The position numbers and the translations under genes are program-made. A stretch of DNA of 64,000 nt, from the NCBI GenBank assembly GCA_002332905.1, contig DDAM01000062.1, positions 1 through 64,000 on the forward strand, read 5' to 3'. The stretch is from Firmicutes bacterium UBA2058. Lineage in GTDB: Bacteria > Bacillota > Clostridia > Tissierellales > Sedimentibacteraceae. Under the pieces are notes generated by a model. That model was not told where the DNA came from. It searched no databases and saw only the letters and a program-made list of their open reading frames with translations. Each line of letters begins with the position of its first letter. Within the stretch, counting starts at the first letter, position 1. Shown here piece by piece: positions 24,472-31,647 of the stretch.

Positions 24472-24945
24472 TATTAAATCAACAAATTCTGCTTCTACAC
24501 ATTTAGCTACAGCTTGTGGTTCTAACTTTACTTGAAGCCCAACCTGACCAGCACTGACTATCATTTTCTCATTAAGGGTTGCTGTTTCATCTATAAATGT
24601 TTTAAAAAGCTTTTTCATACCAATAGGAGAACAACCTCCGTGTACATATCCTGTGTTTTTTGTAAGCTCCTTGAGTGGTAACATTTGAATACTTTTTTGA
24701 GAAGATGCTTTTGCAGCCTTTTTTAAATCAAGTTCAAACTCTACAGGTATAACAAAAACATATAGCTCTTTATCAGAACCAACGGTAACTAAAGTTTTAA
24801 AAACCATCTCTCTTTTTTCGCCAACCTTATCTGCAACGGATATTCCATCTATTTTCCCATCATCTACACTATATTCCATGTAATCATATTCTATATTTAA
24901 TGAATCTAAAATTCTCATAGCATTTGTCTTGTTAGTTTTTTTCAT
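24469..24945 (-). CDS. ybaK: Cys-tRNA(Pro) deacylase YbaK/EbsC
   Basis: A 158-residue editing-domain protein that hydrolyses mischarged Cys-tRNA(Pro). It has the family start TNAMRILDSLNIEYDYMEY, the conserved Lys in EMVFKTLV, and the GGCSPIGMKK loop. ATG 24945 is taken because GAGGTG is well spaced; a GTG four codons upstream is too close to it. Likely a housekeeping gene. Confidence 0.92.
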   Translation of the reverse strand: MKKTNKTNAMRILDSLNIEYDYMEYSVDDGKIDGISVADKVGEKREMVFKTLVTVGSDKELYVFVIPVEFELDLKKAAKASSQKSIQMLPLKELTKNTGYVHGGCSPIGMKKLFKTFIDETATLNEKMIVSAGQVGLQVKLEPQAVAKCVEAEFVDLI

Positions 24946-24979
24946 CGTTAGTCTCACCTCTTTAATTTTAATCCTTTGA

Positions 24980-25249
24980 TTATATAAAATACATTATAAT
25001 TCTAACCAATATAAAGATATTTAGTATTAAAGCTAAAGCTGTTATTATGCAAAACTTTATCTTTTTTATTTTATGGTGAAATAAAAACATAGCCGAAATA
25101 CTTCCATAAACTCCTCCAGCAAATGACACTAGATGCAAGGAACTTTCCTTTATTCTCCATTTATCTTTAATAGCTTTCCTTTTATCAATGTAAAACATCA
25201 CAAAGGATATTAAGTTAATTATTAATAAATATAATAATAAATACCACAT
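24980..25249 (-). CDS. DUF1294 small membrane protein
   Basis: An 89-residue membrane protein of the DUF1294 (YsdA-like) family. It has a first hydrophobic helix, YIDKRKAIKDKWRIKE, a second segment SLHLVSFAGGVYGSISAMFLFHHKIKK, and a last helix. ATG 25249 follows GGAGG at 6 bases. A GTGTGAAAT hairpin lies immediately before that ribosome site and overlaps the trmB stop. Function unknown. Confidence 0.85.
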   Translation of the reverse strand: MWYLLLYLLIINLISFVMFYIDKRKAIKDKWRIKESSLHLVSFAGGVYGSISAMFLFHHKIKKIKFCIITALALILNIFILVRIIMYFI

Positions 25250-25261
25250 ATTAACCTCCAT

Positions 25262-25289
25262 AGTGTGAAATGTTTTTTTATTTCACACT
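25262..25289 (-). repeat. GTGTGAAA hairpin between trmB and the DUF1294 gene
   Basis: AGTGTGAAAT (25262-25271) and ATTTCACACT (25280-25289) form a perfect 10-bp stem. On the minus strand the left arm contains the trmB stop (GTG-TGA) and the right arm is followed by ATGGAGG, the ribosome site of the next gene. Same family as 27574, 52548, 62860 and, more loosely, 6771. Confidence 0.65.
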
Positions 25290-25924
25290 TTTTTCTTAGC
25301 TATTAATTTATTTATTTTCTTACCTGATTCTGAAAATTTTTCTTCATACTCAGTCATAACATTTCCTTCATTATATATACTATTATGTAAGTCACGAGTT
25401 AATATTACAATGTCCCATCCATCCTCTATAAACTGTTCAACTGAAAATTCAAATAAATCATTGTTATCTGTTTTCATATGAACTTCTCCGTCATCTACTA
25501 AAACCTTCTTGTATATATCTAAAAATCCCTTATGAGTTAATCTTCTTTTGTAATGTGATGGTTTTGGCCAAGGATCAGAAAAATTTAAATATATTCTTTC
25601 TACAGCTTTTTCCGGAAAAATCTCAGCTAATACCTCTCCATTAGAATATACAATATAGTAGTTCTCAGGATCATCAATGGATGAGCATTTTACACACCTA
25701 TATGCAACCTTAATGCTTTTTTCAAATCCTAAAAAATTAATGTTAGGGTTATTTGCTGCCATCCCTCTAATAAATCTACCTTTACCGCATCCTAATTCAA
25801 TGTGCAATGGATTATCATTTTTAAATTTATCTCTTATATTATATTCATAATCCTGAGGTTCAACTATTCCCTTTGGATGTTCCTTTACATAGTCATATTG
25901 TCCTTCAACATATCTTAATCTCAT
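25283..25924 (-). CDS. trmB: tRNA (guanine-N7-)-methyltransferase TrmB
   Basis: Methylates G46 of tRNAs using S-adenosylmethionine. The 213-residue class I methyltransferase has the SAM motif HIELGCGKGRFIRGMA near residue 37, FLGFEKS, and the family signature YLNFSDPWPKPSHYKRRLTH. AGGAGAG precedes the ATG. The stop lies in an arm of a hairpin shared with the leader of the next gene, so translation of the two may be linked. Confidence 0.96.
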   Translation of the reverse strand: MRLRYVEGQYDYVKEHPKGIVEPQDYEYNIRDKFKNDNPLHIELGCGKGRFIRGMAANNPNINFLGFEKSIKVAYRCVKCSSIDDPENYYIVYSNGEVLAEIFPEKAVERIYLNFSDPWPKPSHYKRRLTHKGFLDIYKKVLVDDGEVHMKTDNNDLFEFSVEQFIEDGWDIVILTRDLHNSIYNEGNVMTEYEEKFSESGKKINKLIAKKKV

Positions 25925-26074
25925 TTACTCTCTCCTAAAAACGAACTAAATAGATTATACACAGCCAATTGTAAAATGTATAGTCCCTTTTTTTTAACAA
26001 AATTTTTTACTATACCCTTGTGTTTTTGTTAATATTAGTGTAGGATAAAGTATAATCAGTGTTTGGAGGTTTAC

Positions 26075-26611
26075 ATGGAATTTTTACAAAGCTTTAGCGG
26101 ACCAACGCTTTACCTTATAATATTTTTTGCAAAAATTATTGAAGTGACAATTATGACATTACGTGTAGTTTATATTAATAAAGGAGAAAAACTAATTGGT
26201 GCTTTTTTAGCTTTTTTCGAAGTATTTATATGGTTAATTGTTGTTAGCTCTGTTTTAACAAATATTACCGAAGACCCAATGAAAATATTGGTATACTGTT
26301 CTGCATTTGCACTTGGTAATTATTTAGGTGTGATTATAGAAAACAAACTAGCTGTTGGCTTGTCCTCGTTACAAGCAATTGTTCCAGATGAGGATGGAGA
26401 AAGAATAGCTAAATTACTAAGAGAAAGTAATTTTGGTGTTACAATCATAGAGGGTAAAGGTATACAGGATTTAAGAAAAGATGTACTTATAGTTATGCTT
26501 AAAAGAAAGCGTATTAAGGAAGCTATAAAGCTTATTAATAGTCAAATACCTGATGCTCTAATAACAATAAATGATGTTAAAAATTTACGTGGTGGTTATA
26601 TAAAAAAATAA
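26075..26611 (+). CDS. DUF2179/UPF0316-type membrane protein (YebE-like)
   Basis: A 178-residue protein with three N-terminal membrane helices (LYLIIFFAKIIEVTIMTLRVVYI and following) and a C-terminal cytosolic DUF2179-type domain ending in alternating charged segments. ATG 26075 follows GGAGG at 5 bases. Function of the family is not known. It is divergent from trmB and followed by a strong bidirectional terminator. Confidence 0.85.
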   Translation: MEFLQSFSGPTLYLIIFFAKIIEVTIMTLRVVYINKGEKLIGAFLAFFEVFIWLIVVSSVLTNITEDPMKILVYCSAFALGNYLGVIIENKLAVGLSSLQAIVPDEDGERIAKLLRESNFGVTIIEGKGIQDLRKDVLIVMLKRKRIKEAIKLINSQIPDALITINDVKNLRGGYIKK

Positions 26612-26627
26612 TTTAAAATTCACTATT

Positions 26628-26670
26628 AAAGGGTGCGGAGCATTAGAATATTTTTGCTCCGTACCCTTTA
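26628..26670. terminator. Bidirectional terminator ending the eut operon
   Basis: AAAGGGTGCGGAGC pairs with GCTCCGTACCCTTT (13 of 14 pairs) around a T-rich loop. It directly follows the last eut gene on the minus strand and the YebE-like gene on the plus strand. Confidence 0.8.
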
Positions 26671-27015
26671 TCAAGTTTTTGTTACTTTTATTTGAGGATA
26701 TTTTAGTGTATTAATAAACACATCAATAACATCATTTAAGGAAGCTTCAACTTCTCCTACCTCGCCTATGATTATTACTGAACCACTAAATCTATCAACG
26801 AATCCAACCTTTACATATGCTGATTTAGTTGCTAAATCAGCGGCTATAATAGCAGTTTCACTTGGTGTCATTGTTAATATCCCAATTGCTTTGTTATTAT
26901 CGTCTACTAAACCAAGTTTGTTGTATATTTCAATATCTGGATTTGCTATGATATGACAAAGTGTTATCTGCTTACCCGGAACATATTCCTGAATTAGTCT
27001 TTTTTTGCTTTCCAT
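26671..27015 (-). CDS. eutS: Second EutS-type microcompartment shell protein
   Basis: A 114-residue circularly permuted BMC-domain shell protein of the EutS/PduU family. It has RLIQEYVPGKQITLCHIIANPD at the N terminus (beta-barrel strand region) and LGILTMTPSETAIIAADLATKSA and VGFVDRFSGSVIIIGEVGEVE in the core. It is the last gene of the operon and a clear paralogue of the EutS at 38698, sharing the same motifs with many substitutions. Such hexamers cap or bend the shell. Two copies would allow mixed facets; this is inference. Confidence 0.92.
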   Translation of the reverse strand: MESKKRLIQEYVPGKQITLCHIIANPDIEIYNKLGLVDDNNKAIGILTMTPSETAIIAADLATKSAYVKVGFVDRFSGSVIIIGEVGEVEASLNDVIDVFINTLKYPQIKVTKT

Positions 27016-27028
27016 TTATTTATTTAAA

Positions 27029-27505
27029 CTATTGAGTAGCCCAATCTGCAGGATATGTAACATACATAAATCTTGCATAGTTTGGTACAGAAAATTGTAT
27101 ACTGCTTCCTTTTGGAATTAAAATTATTTCACCGGGATCTGCTGATATTTTATTACCATTTATAATTATATCTAAATGTCCTTCTATAACGTAATCAATT
27201 TCATCATAATTTAAAGTCCATGGAAATGTAGTTTCTCTCATTACCATTATACCACATCCAAGTCGAGGACTTTCTTCAAGTGTAAATACATCTTTTGTGT
27301 ATACTTCATCTGTAGTTTTACCGGTATCGAGTCTATTAGAATAATCTACATTAACTGTTTGTAGTTTAACGCTTGTTATTCCGCTTTTATCTTTTTCGAT
27401 TACAAAATCATTACCTTGATTTTTAATTTTATCACCTGATACCTTTTCCTCAATAATCTGTCTTATAAGCTTTTCTAACAGATCCTTGTCAGAATAAACA
27501 TCCAT
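27029..27505 (-). CDS. eutQ: EutQ-like cupin, acetate kinase-like component
   Basis: A 158-residue EutQ-family protein. It has a C-terminal cupin (about residues 75-155, GIMVMRETTFPWTLNYDEIDYVIEGHLDI with conserved Glu/His positions, ADPGEIILIPKGSSI) after an N-terminal amphipathic helix (DKDLLEKLIRQIIEEKV) that resembles an encapsulation peptide. EutQ has reported acetate kinase activity in Salmonella. ATG 27505 is used because GGAGG is 5 bases upstream; an earlier ATG overlaps it. Confidence 0.9.
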   Translation of the reverse strand: MDVYSDKDLLEKLIRQIIEEKVSGDKIKNQGNDFVIEKDKSGITSVKLQTVNVDYSNRLDTGKTTDEVYTKDVFTLEESPRLGCGIMVMRETTFPWTLNYDEIDYVIEGHLDIIINGNKISADPGEIILIPKGSSIQFSVPNYARFMYVTYPADWATQ

Positions 27506-27510
27506 ATTAA

Positions 27511-27597
27511 CCTCCATTATGCCGTTTCACAGCACCTAAAAATTTATTGAAAAATTGTTTTTTATTTTTCCATAGTGTGGAATGTCTTTTCCACACT
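27511..27597 (-). repeat. Two hairpin elements between eutH and eutQ
   Basis: On the minus strand, AGTGTGGAA/TTCCACACT (27574-27597, perfect 9 bp) starts right after the eutH stop and is followed by ATGGA. About 40 bases later TGCTG/CGGCA (27534-27520, one G-T pair) is followed by TAATGGAGG, the eutQ ribosome site. Both endings match other copies of the dispersed family. Confidence 0.6.
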
Positions 27598-27600
27598 TTA

Positions 27601-28686
27601 TCAACTAGATTTTAATGTTCTTTTAGATATTAACATTGCAACAAAAACTGCAGTTATACCACCAACTAATTTTCCGACTATCATTGGGAAAATCATTGTT
27701 GAATTAAAGCCTGCTGTAAAACCTAAGTGATCACCAAATACAAAGGCAGCAGACACTGCAAAGGCAACGTTTAATATTTTTCCTTTATTGTCCATGTCTT
27801 TCATCATTTGAAACATTGGTATACTATTAGCTAAGCTGGCTACCATTCCTGCTGCTGCAATTTCGTTCATTCCTAAAACTTTACCAAGCGCCATAAGAGG
27901 TCTTTTAAATATCTTTGTAATAGCAAGAACCAATGGGAAAGCTCCTGCCAGCACTATAGCAATATCACCAACAATTTTTATACCATCGTATATAGGATTC
28001 ATACCAGGTATTACAACAATACCTGTTAATGCTTCAATTATTGCTGCTGCCAACCCGATAGTAATTACTATAACTACAAATTTACCAAAGTAAGTAAATG
28101 CAGTTATCATACCTTTTTGAAAAAAAGCTAATCCAAGTGCTATTAATATTGAAAATATTATAATTGGTATTAAGTTTATTAAAACCATCATAATATCAAA
28201 ACCAGCTACTACTCCACCAACAAATGATCCTATAGGTACTGTTATTACCCCAGCTAGAATACCAGTTGCTAGGTATTTTTGATCCTCTCTATTAATAATT
28301 CCTAACGCAACAGGAATTGTAAAAACTATAGTAGGACCTAACATTGATCCTACTATTAGTCCTCCAAACATACCGGCCTCTTCTGTTAATGCTAACTCTG
28401 CTGCTAACGGTGCACCACCCATATCATTTGCCAATATTGAACCTGCAAACATAGCTGGGTCAGCTCCTAATAAATTAAAAAGAGGTAAAATAACAGGCTT
28501 TAGTATAATAGCTAGCACAGGGGCTAATGAAATAACTCCTACCATAGCTAATGCTAAAGAACCCATAGCCATTATTCCTTCCTCAAATTTTTCTCCTAAA
28601 CCAAATTTATTACCAATAATTCTATCTAATGCACCAAGTGCCATAAAAATAGTCATTATATAAATAATAATCTCATTAATTCCCAT
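27601..28686 (-). CDS. eutH: Ethanolamine permease-like protein EutH
   Basis: A 361-residue integral membrane protein with about ten to eleven hydrophobic helices, of the EutH family. It has MGINEIIIYIMTIFMALGALDRI at the start, the SILANDMGGAPLAAEL segment near residue 88, and FAVSAAFVFGDHLGFTAGF near the C terminus. EutH facilitates ethanolamine entry when the external level is low. A ribosome site GAAAGGTGAG precedes the ATG. Confidence 0.94.
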   Translation of the reverse strand: MGINEIIIYIMTIFMALGALDRIIGNKFGLGEKFEEGIMAMGSLALAMVGVISLAPVLAIILKPVILPLFNLLGADPAMFAGSILANDMGGAPLAAELALTEEAGMFGGLIVGSMLGPTIVFTIPVALGIINREDQKYLATGILAGVITVPIGSFVGGVVAGFDIMMVLINLIPIIIFSILIALGLAFFQKGMITAFTYFGKFVVIVITIGLAAAIIEALTGIVVIPGMNPIYDGIKIVGDIAIVLAGAFPLVLAITKIFKRPLMALGKVLGMNEIAAAGMVASLANSIPMFQMMKDMDNKGKILNVAFAVSAAFVFGDHLGFTAGFNSTMIFPMIVGKLVGGITAVFVAMLISKRTLKSS

Positions 28687-28727
28687 ATTCTCACCTTTCT
28701 TATCTTAAAGCTAATATTTATATAAAA

Positions 28728-29282
28728 TCATTTCCGTAAAAACTCTAATATCTGGTCATCTGGCGAGGGAACAATTGAAATATTGATAATTTTATTATTA
28801 TTAATAATACTTTTCATTACCTCTATTCCATTTTGAATATCGCTTAATTCACCAGAAACAGTAAATACAAATTTACCACCTATTACAAATGCAAGCTGTA
28901 TTTTAACAATTGTCACATTTGATTCCTTTAAAACTCTATCTAAAGCCTGCAAACCACTGCAAACACTATTAGTTTCAACTATACCTATTGCACCTTTTTT
29001 ACTTTCTACATATTTTCCTTTTATTGACGAAATTATTTCTTCATGAACATTATTTACTACAAAACTATCTACTACATATTTTTGACCCAAATCAACACCA
29101 TAATCAATTGCAACCTTAACTTCACCCTCATTGCCACATATTAAAGCTATAAATTTACCTGGACAAATGCTTCGAAAATATATAATCTCAACCTGAGCCT
29201 TTTTTACCATAAAGTCAGTAACTTCAATTCCTTTACTAATACTTCTTAATTCTATCCCACCAATGCTTTTATTCATGTTCAA
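28728..29282 (-). CDS. Tandem-BMC shell protein, PduT-like with Fe-S Cys
   Basis: A 184-residue protein of two BMC domains (about residues 3-90 and 95-184), which would form a pseudohexameric trimer. Cys40 in RSICPGKF matches the Cys that binds a [4Fe-4S] cluster at the pore of PduT, suggesting an electron or cluster conduit across the shell. It overlaps the start region of the upstream eutN by 14 bases. PduT-type proteins are not part of the Salmonella eut operon, so this is a mixed shell set. Confidence 0.88.
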   Translation of the reverse strand: MNMNKSIGGIELRSISKGIEVTDFMVKKAQVEIIYFRSICPGKFIALICGNEGEVKVAIDYGVDLGQKYVVDSFVVNNVHEEIISSIKGKYVESKKGAIGIVETNSVCSGLQALDRVLKESNVTIVKIQLAFVIGGKFVFTVSGELSDIQNGIEVMKSIINNNKIINISIVPSPDDQILEFLRK

Positions 29283-29541
29283 CCTCTATTGAATCAACAA
29301 TACCTACAATAGTTGCATCTATTGGAACTGTTTGATCATTTATTGCTATTCTAGCAGCCCCACCCTTTACTATTATTACCAAGTCACCTGTACCTGCACC
29401 TATAATATCAACTGCTACAAACAATTCATTTAAAAATTTATTTTCTTCAGACATTAATTTTACTATTAAAAATTTTTGCCCATTTAATTTATCATTTTTT
29501 CTCGTTGACCATAGTTTGCCAACAACTTTGCCAATAATCAT
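29269..29541 (-). CDS. eutN: EutN/CcmL-type pentameric vertex protein
   Basis: A 90-residue BMC-P protein that would close the vertices of the microcompartment. It has MIIGKVVGKLWSTRKNDKL at the start, followed by FLIVKL, VAVDIIGAGTGDLVIIVKGGAAR and the closing DATIVGIVDSIEV. GAGG precedes the ATG, and the 3' end overlaps the downstream tandem-BMC gene. Confidence 0.95.
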   Translation of the reverse strand: MIIGKVVGKLWSTRKNDKLNGQKFLIVKLMSEENKFLNELFVAVDIIGAGTGDLVIIVKGGAARIAINDQTVPIDATIVGIVDSIEVEHE

Positions 29542-29555
29542 AGCAATTCCTCAAT

Positions 29556-30392
29556 TTAATTTCTAAATATTTTAATATTGTTAATCCTTATAAAGTCTAC
29601 TGCAAGCGGTGTAATCATTGATTCTTTACTTATTGTTATTATTTTTATGCCACTTAGGTATAACTTTTTTATATCCGCTTCAGTAATAGCTTTTTTACCC
29701 TTTATTTCTATTTGATTAGAATTAGTAAAACTATCATTATTTGTTTTTTGCAGTTCGTTATTATTGCCATTTAGAATTTTGCAAAATACTCCCTTTTTAT
29801 AACCACATGCATTTGCCTCATCATAATCAATATGCATATATGTCCTATACTGCGGACTAACTCTAATAACTGTATCATCAAAAATTAATGGTCTTTCTCC
29901 CAATACTTCAACCTTTACTATTTGATTATCTTTTACTCCATATTTTAAAGCATCCTCAGGAGTAATATGAATATGCCTTTTTGCAACCATTACTCCCTTA
30001 TCTATATTTATACTTGCCTTGGAAGATGAAATTGTAACACCTGGTGTATTGTCTATTTTCCCGCTTTCTCTGATTGGTGCTTTTATACCTAAGCTAAGAG
30101 CATCAGTTAAGGAAATTTCAACCTGCGTAGTTTTTCTTTCGGGTCCTAAAATAACTACATTTTTTATACTGCCTTTAGGTCCTGTTATTGCTACTCTCTC
30201 TTCACAAGCAAATTGTCCAGGCTGGGATAATTCCTTAGCAGGTGTTAATTTATAACCCTCTCCAAATAAAAGTTCTACGTCTTTTCTTGAAAGGTGAACA
30301 TGTCGTCCTGATGCTTCAACTTCGATTAAGGATTCATTATTTATTCTTTTTAATACTTCCTTTACTATGCTATCTATCAATATACTATCCAT
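29556..30392 (-). CDS. pduL: PduL-type phosphotransacylase with extra C-terminal domain
   Basis: Converts acetyl-CoA to acetyl phosphate inside the compartment, recycling CoA. It has two PduL half-domains with zinc-ligand motifs SGRHVHLS (near residue 30), AKRHIHITPEDA (near 137) and MHIDYDEANACG (near 188), and an N-terminal amphipathic helix SILIDSIVKEVLKRIN typical of encapsulation peptides. Unusually, about 50 residues follow the catalytic part (ITEADIKKLYLSG... MITPLAVDFI). They resemble the N-terminal segment of the EutT encoded just upstream. Length 278 against about 210 for plain PduL. Confidence 0.9.
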   Translation of the reverse strand: MDSILIDSIVKEVLKRINNESLIEVEASGRHVHLSRKDVELLFGEGYKLTPAKELSQPGQFACEERVAITGPKGSIKNVVILGPERKTTQVEISLTDALSLGIKAPIRESGKIDNTPGVTISSSKASINIDKGVMVAKRHIHITPEDALKYGVKDNQIVKVEVLGERPLIFDDTVIRVSPQYRTYMHIDYDEANACGYKKGVFCKILNGNNNELQKTNNDSFTNSNQIEIKGKKAITEADIKKLYLSGIKIITISKESMITPLAVDFIRINNIKIFRN

Positions 30393-30419
30393 TTCATCCT
30401 TCCCTTCAAATAATATTTT

Positions 30420-31190
30420 CTAATCATATTTACCAGTTCTATATTTATAAATCATAACCCATAATAAAGATGATAGCCTGTTTAATGATTTTATAATATC
30501 TTCTCTATCTACTTTTCCATTATCATCTTTGAAAGCTTTATATGCATATAGTTCTGTTTCCCTTGTAAATGCTCTAAGAGAGTTTAGAGAAACAACAATC
30601 TCACCCATCGTGTATTGAGGTGCTTCATGACCTCTTCCAAAATACTTTTGTGGATAATGAGACATTTCTCTTAATTTCTCCTCAGTTAATCCCTGCAATA
30701 TAATTTGCGGAACTGGCTCATTTAACACTTCACTTTTCAATATATTTCTGACAAATTGCAAAATTTCTTGCAAATCATCTACCAACTTACTCTTTTTATT
30801 TTTATCACAAACTATCTGAACTTCAAGTATTTTAGCTTCTAGAGAATCAAGCTTACCTCTAAAAACTATTCTTTTATTGTCCTTAAACACTAAAACATTA
30901 CCATATAGATGTGTCATATATTCTGGCTTTTCATTAACTTTAATGCCAAATATCGTTACATATTTTGAATCGTTTGTTTTATTAGTCACAGCTTTATCAC
31001 CCTCTTTTTCTATAGCATTTGCATTACATCTCATACTGTTTACATAATTTATTTCTATATTATTTTCTTTTAAAAGGGATTTGGCTGAAGGAGTAAGTAT
31101 TTCATTTTTATATACATTAAATACATTAGTATCGCTCTTTTTTAGATTTTTTATATGTGCTCTTACTTTATCTTCTGTTAATACGTTCAT
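30420..31190 (-). CDS. eutT: EutT-type cobalamin adenosyltransferase
   Basis: Makes adenosylcobalamin, the cofactor of ethanolamine ammonia-lyase. The 256-residue protein has the EutT N-terminal segment (LTEDKVRAH... EILTPSAKSLLKENNI), the KPEYMTHLYGNVLVFKDN stretch, RGKLDSLEAKILE, and a C-terminal helical part with SLNRLSSLLWVM. ATG 31190 is preferred; an in-frame ATG four codons upstream lies in the repeat shared with fabH and is an alternative. Assignment relies on these motifs and on position. Confidence 0.88.
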   Translation of the reverse strand: MNVLTEDKVRAHIKNLKKSDTNVFNVYKNEILTPSAKSLLKENNIEINYVNSMRCNANAIEKEGDKAVTNKTNDSKYVTIFGIKVNEKPEYMTHLYGNVLVFKDNKRIVFRGKLDSLEAKILEVQIVCDKNKKSKLVDDLQEILQFVRNILKSEVLNEPVPQIILQGLTEEKLREMSHYPQKYFGRGHEAPQYTMGEIVVSLNSLRAFTRETELYAYKAFKDDNGKVDREDIIKSLNRLSSLLWVMIYKYRTGKYD

Positions 31191-31225
31191 TCTTATGCCC
31201 ATGCACCTATTATGGGCTTGGTGCC
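31191..31225 (-). repeat. Pseudoknot-like interleaved repeat before eutT
   Basis: GCCCAT (31197-31202), GCACC (31203-31207), ATGGGC (31212-31217) and GGTGC (31220-31224) occur in A-B-A'-B' order within 28 bases. The two stems cannot nest and would form an H-type pseudoknot or compete. It sits directly against the eutT start and shares 18 identical bases with the fabH leader. Confidence 0.5.
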
Positions 31226-31335
31226 TACTTTCTTATTATTTATCATTTTTCCACCTCAAACCTTTTTAGAAAAAGCTAATATGTAGTGGGTTAAAAAATT
31301 AACCCACTATAAATTTTACATGTTACTCAATTTCT

Positions 31336-31629
31336 TTAAACTTTAGTTTGATTGCCTTTTGGTAATATAGCATCAACTTCAACATGAGGTCTTGGAATAA
31401 CATGAACTGAAATCAATTCTCCAACTCTCTCTGCTGCTGCTGCACCTGCGTCTGTAGCTGCTTTTACAGCGCCTACATCTCCTCTTACCATAACTGTTAC
31501 CAGTCCTCCACCAACTTGTTCCTTACCAACTAATTGTACATTTGCAGCCTTTACCATAGCATCTGCTGCTTCTATTGCTCCAACCAAGCCTTTTGTTTCT
31601 ATCATGCCAAGTGCATTTGATGTTACCAT
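31336..31629 (-). CDS. eutM: EutM-type hexameric shell protein
   Basis: A 97-residue BMC-H protein, the main facet hexamer of the microcompartment. It has ALGMIETKGLVGAIEAADAMVKAANV at the start, the pore-loop region KEQVGGGLVTVMVRGDVGAVKAA, and ISVHVIPRPHVEVD near the end. GGAGG precedes the ATG. Highly conserved and alanine-rich, likely strongly expressed. Confidence 0.96.
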   Translation of the reverse strand: MVTSNALGMIETKGLVGAIEAADAMVKAANVQLVGKEQVGGGLVTVMVRGDVGAVKAATDAGAAAAERVGELISVHVIPRPHVEVDAILPKGNQTKV

Positions 31630-31647
31630 AATTTTTCCTCCTTTTTG

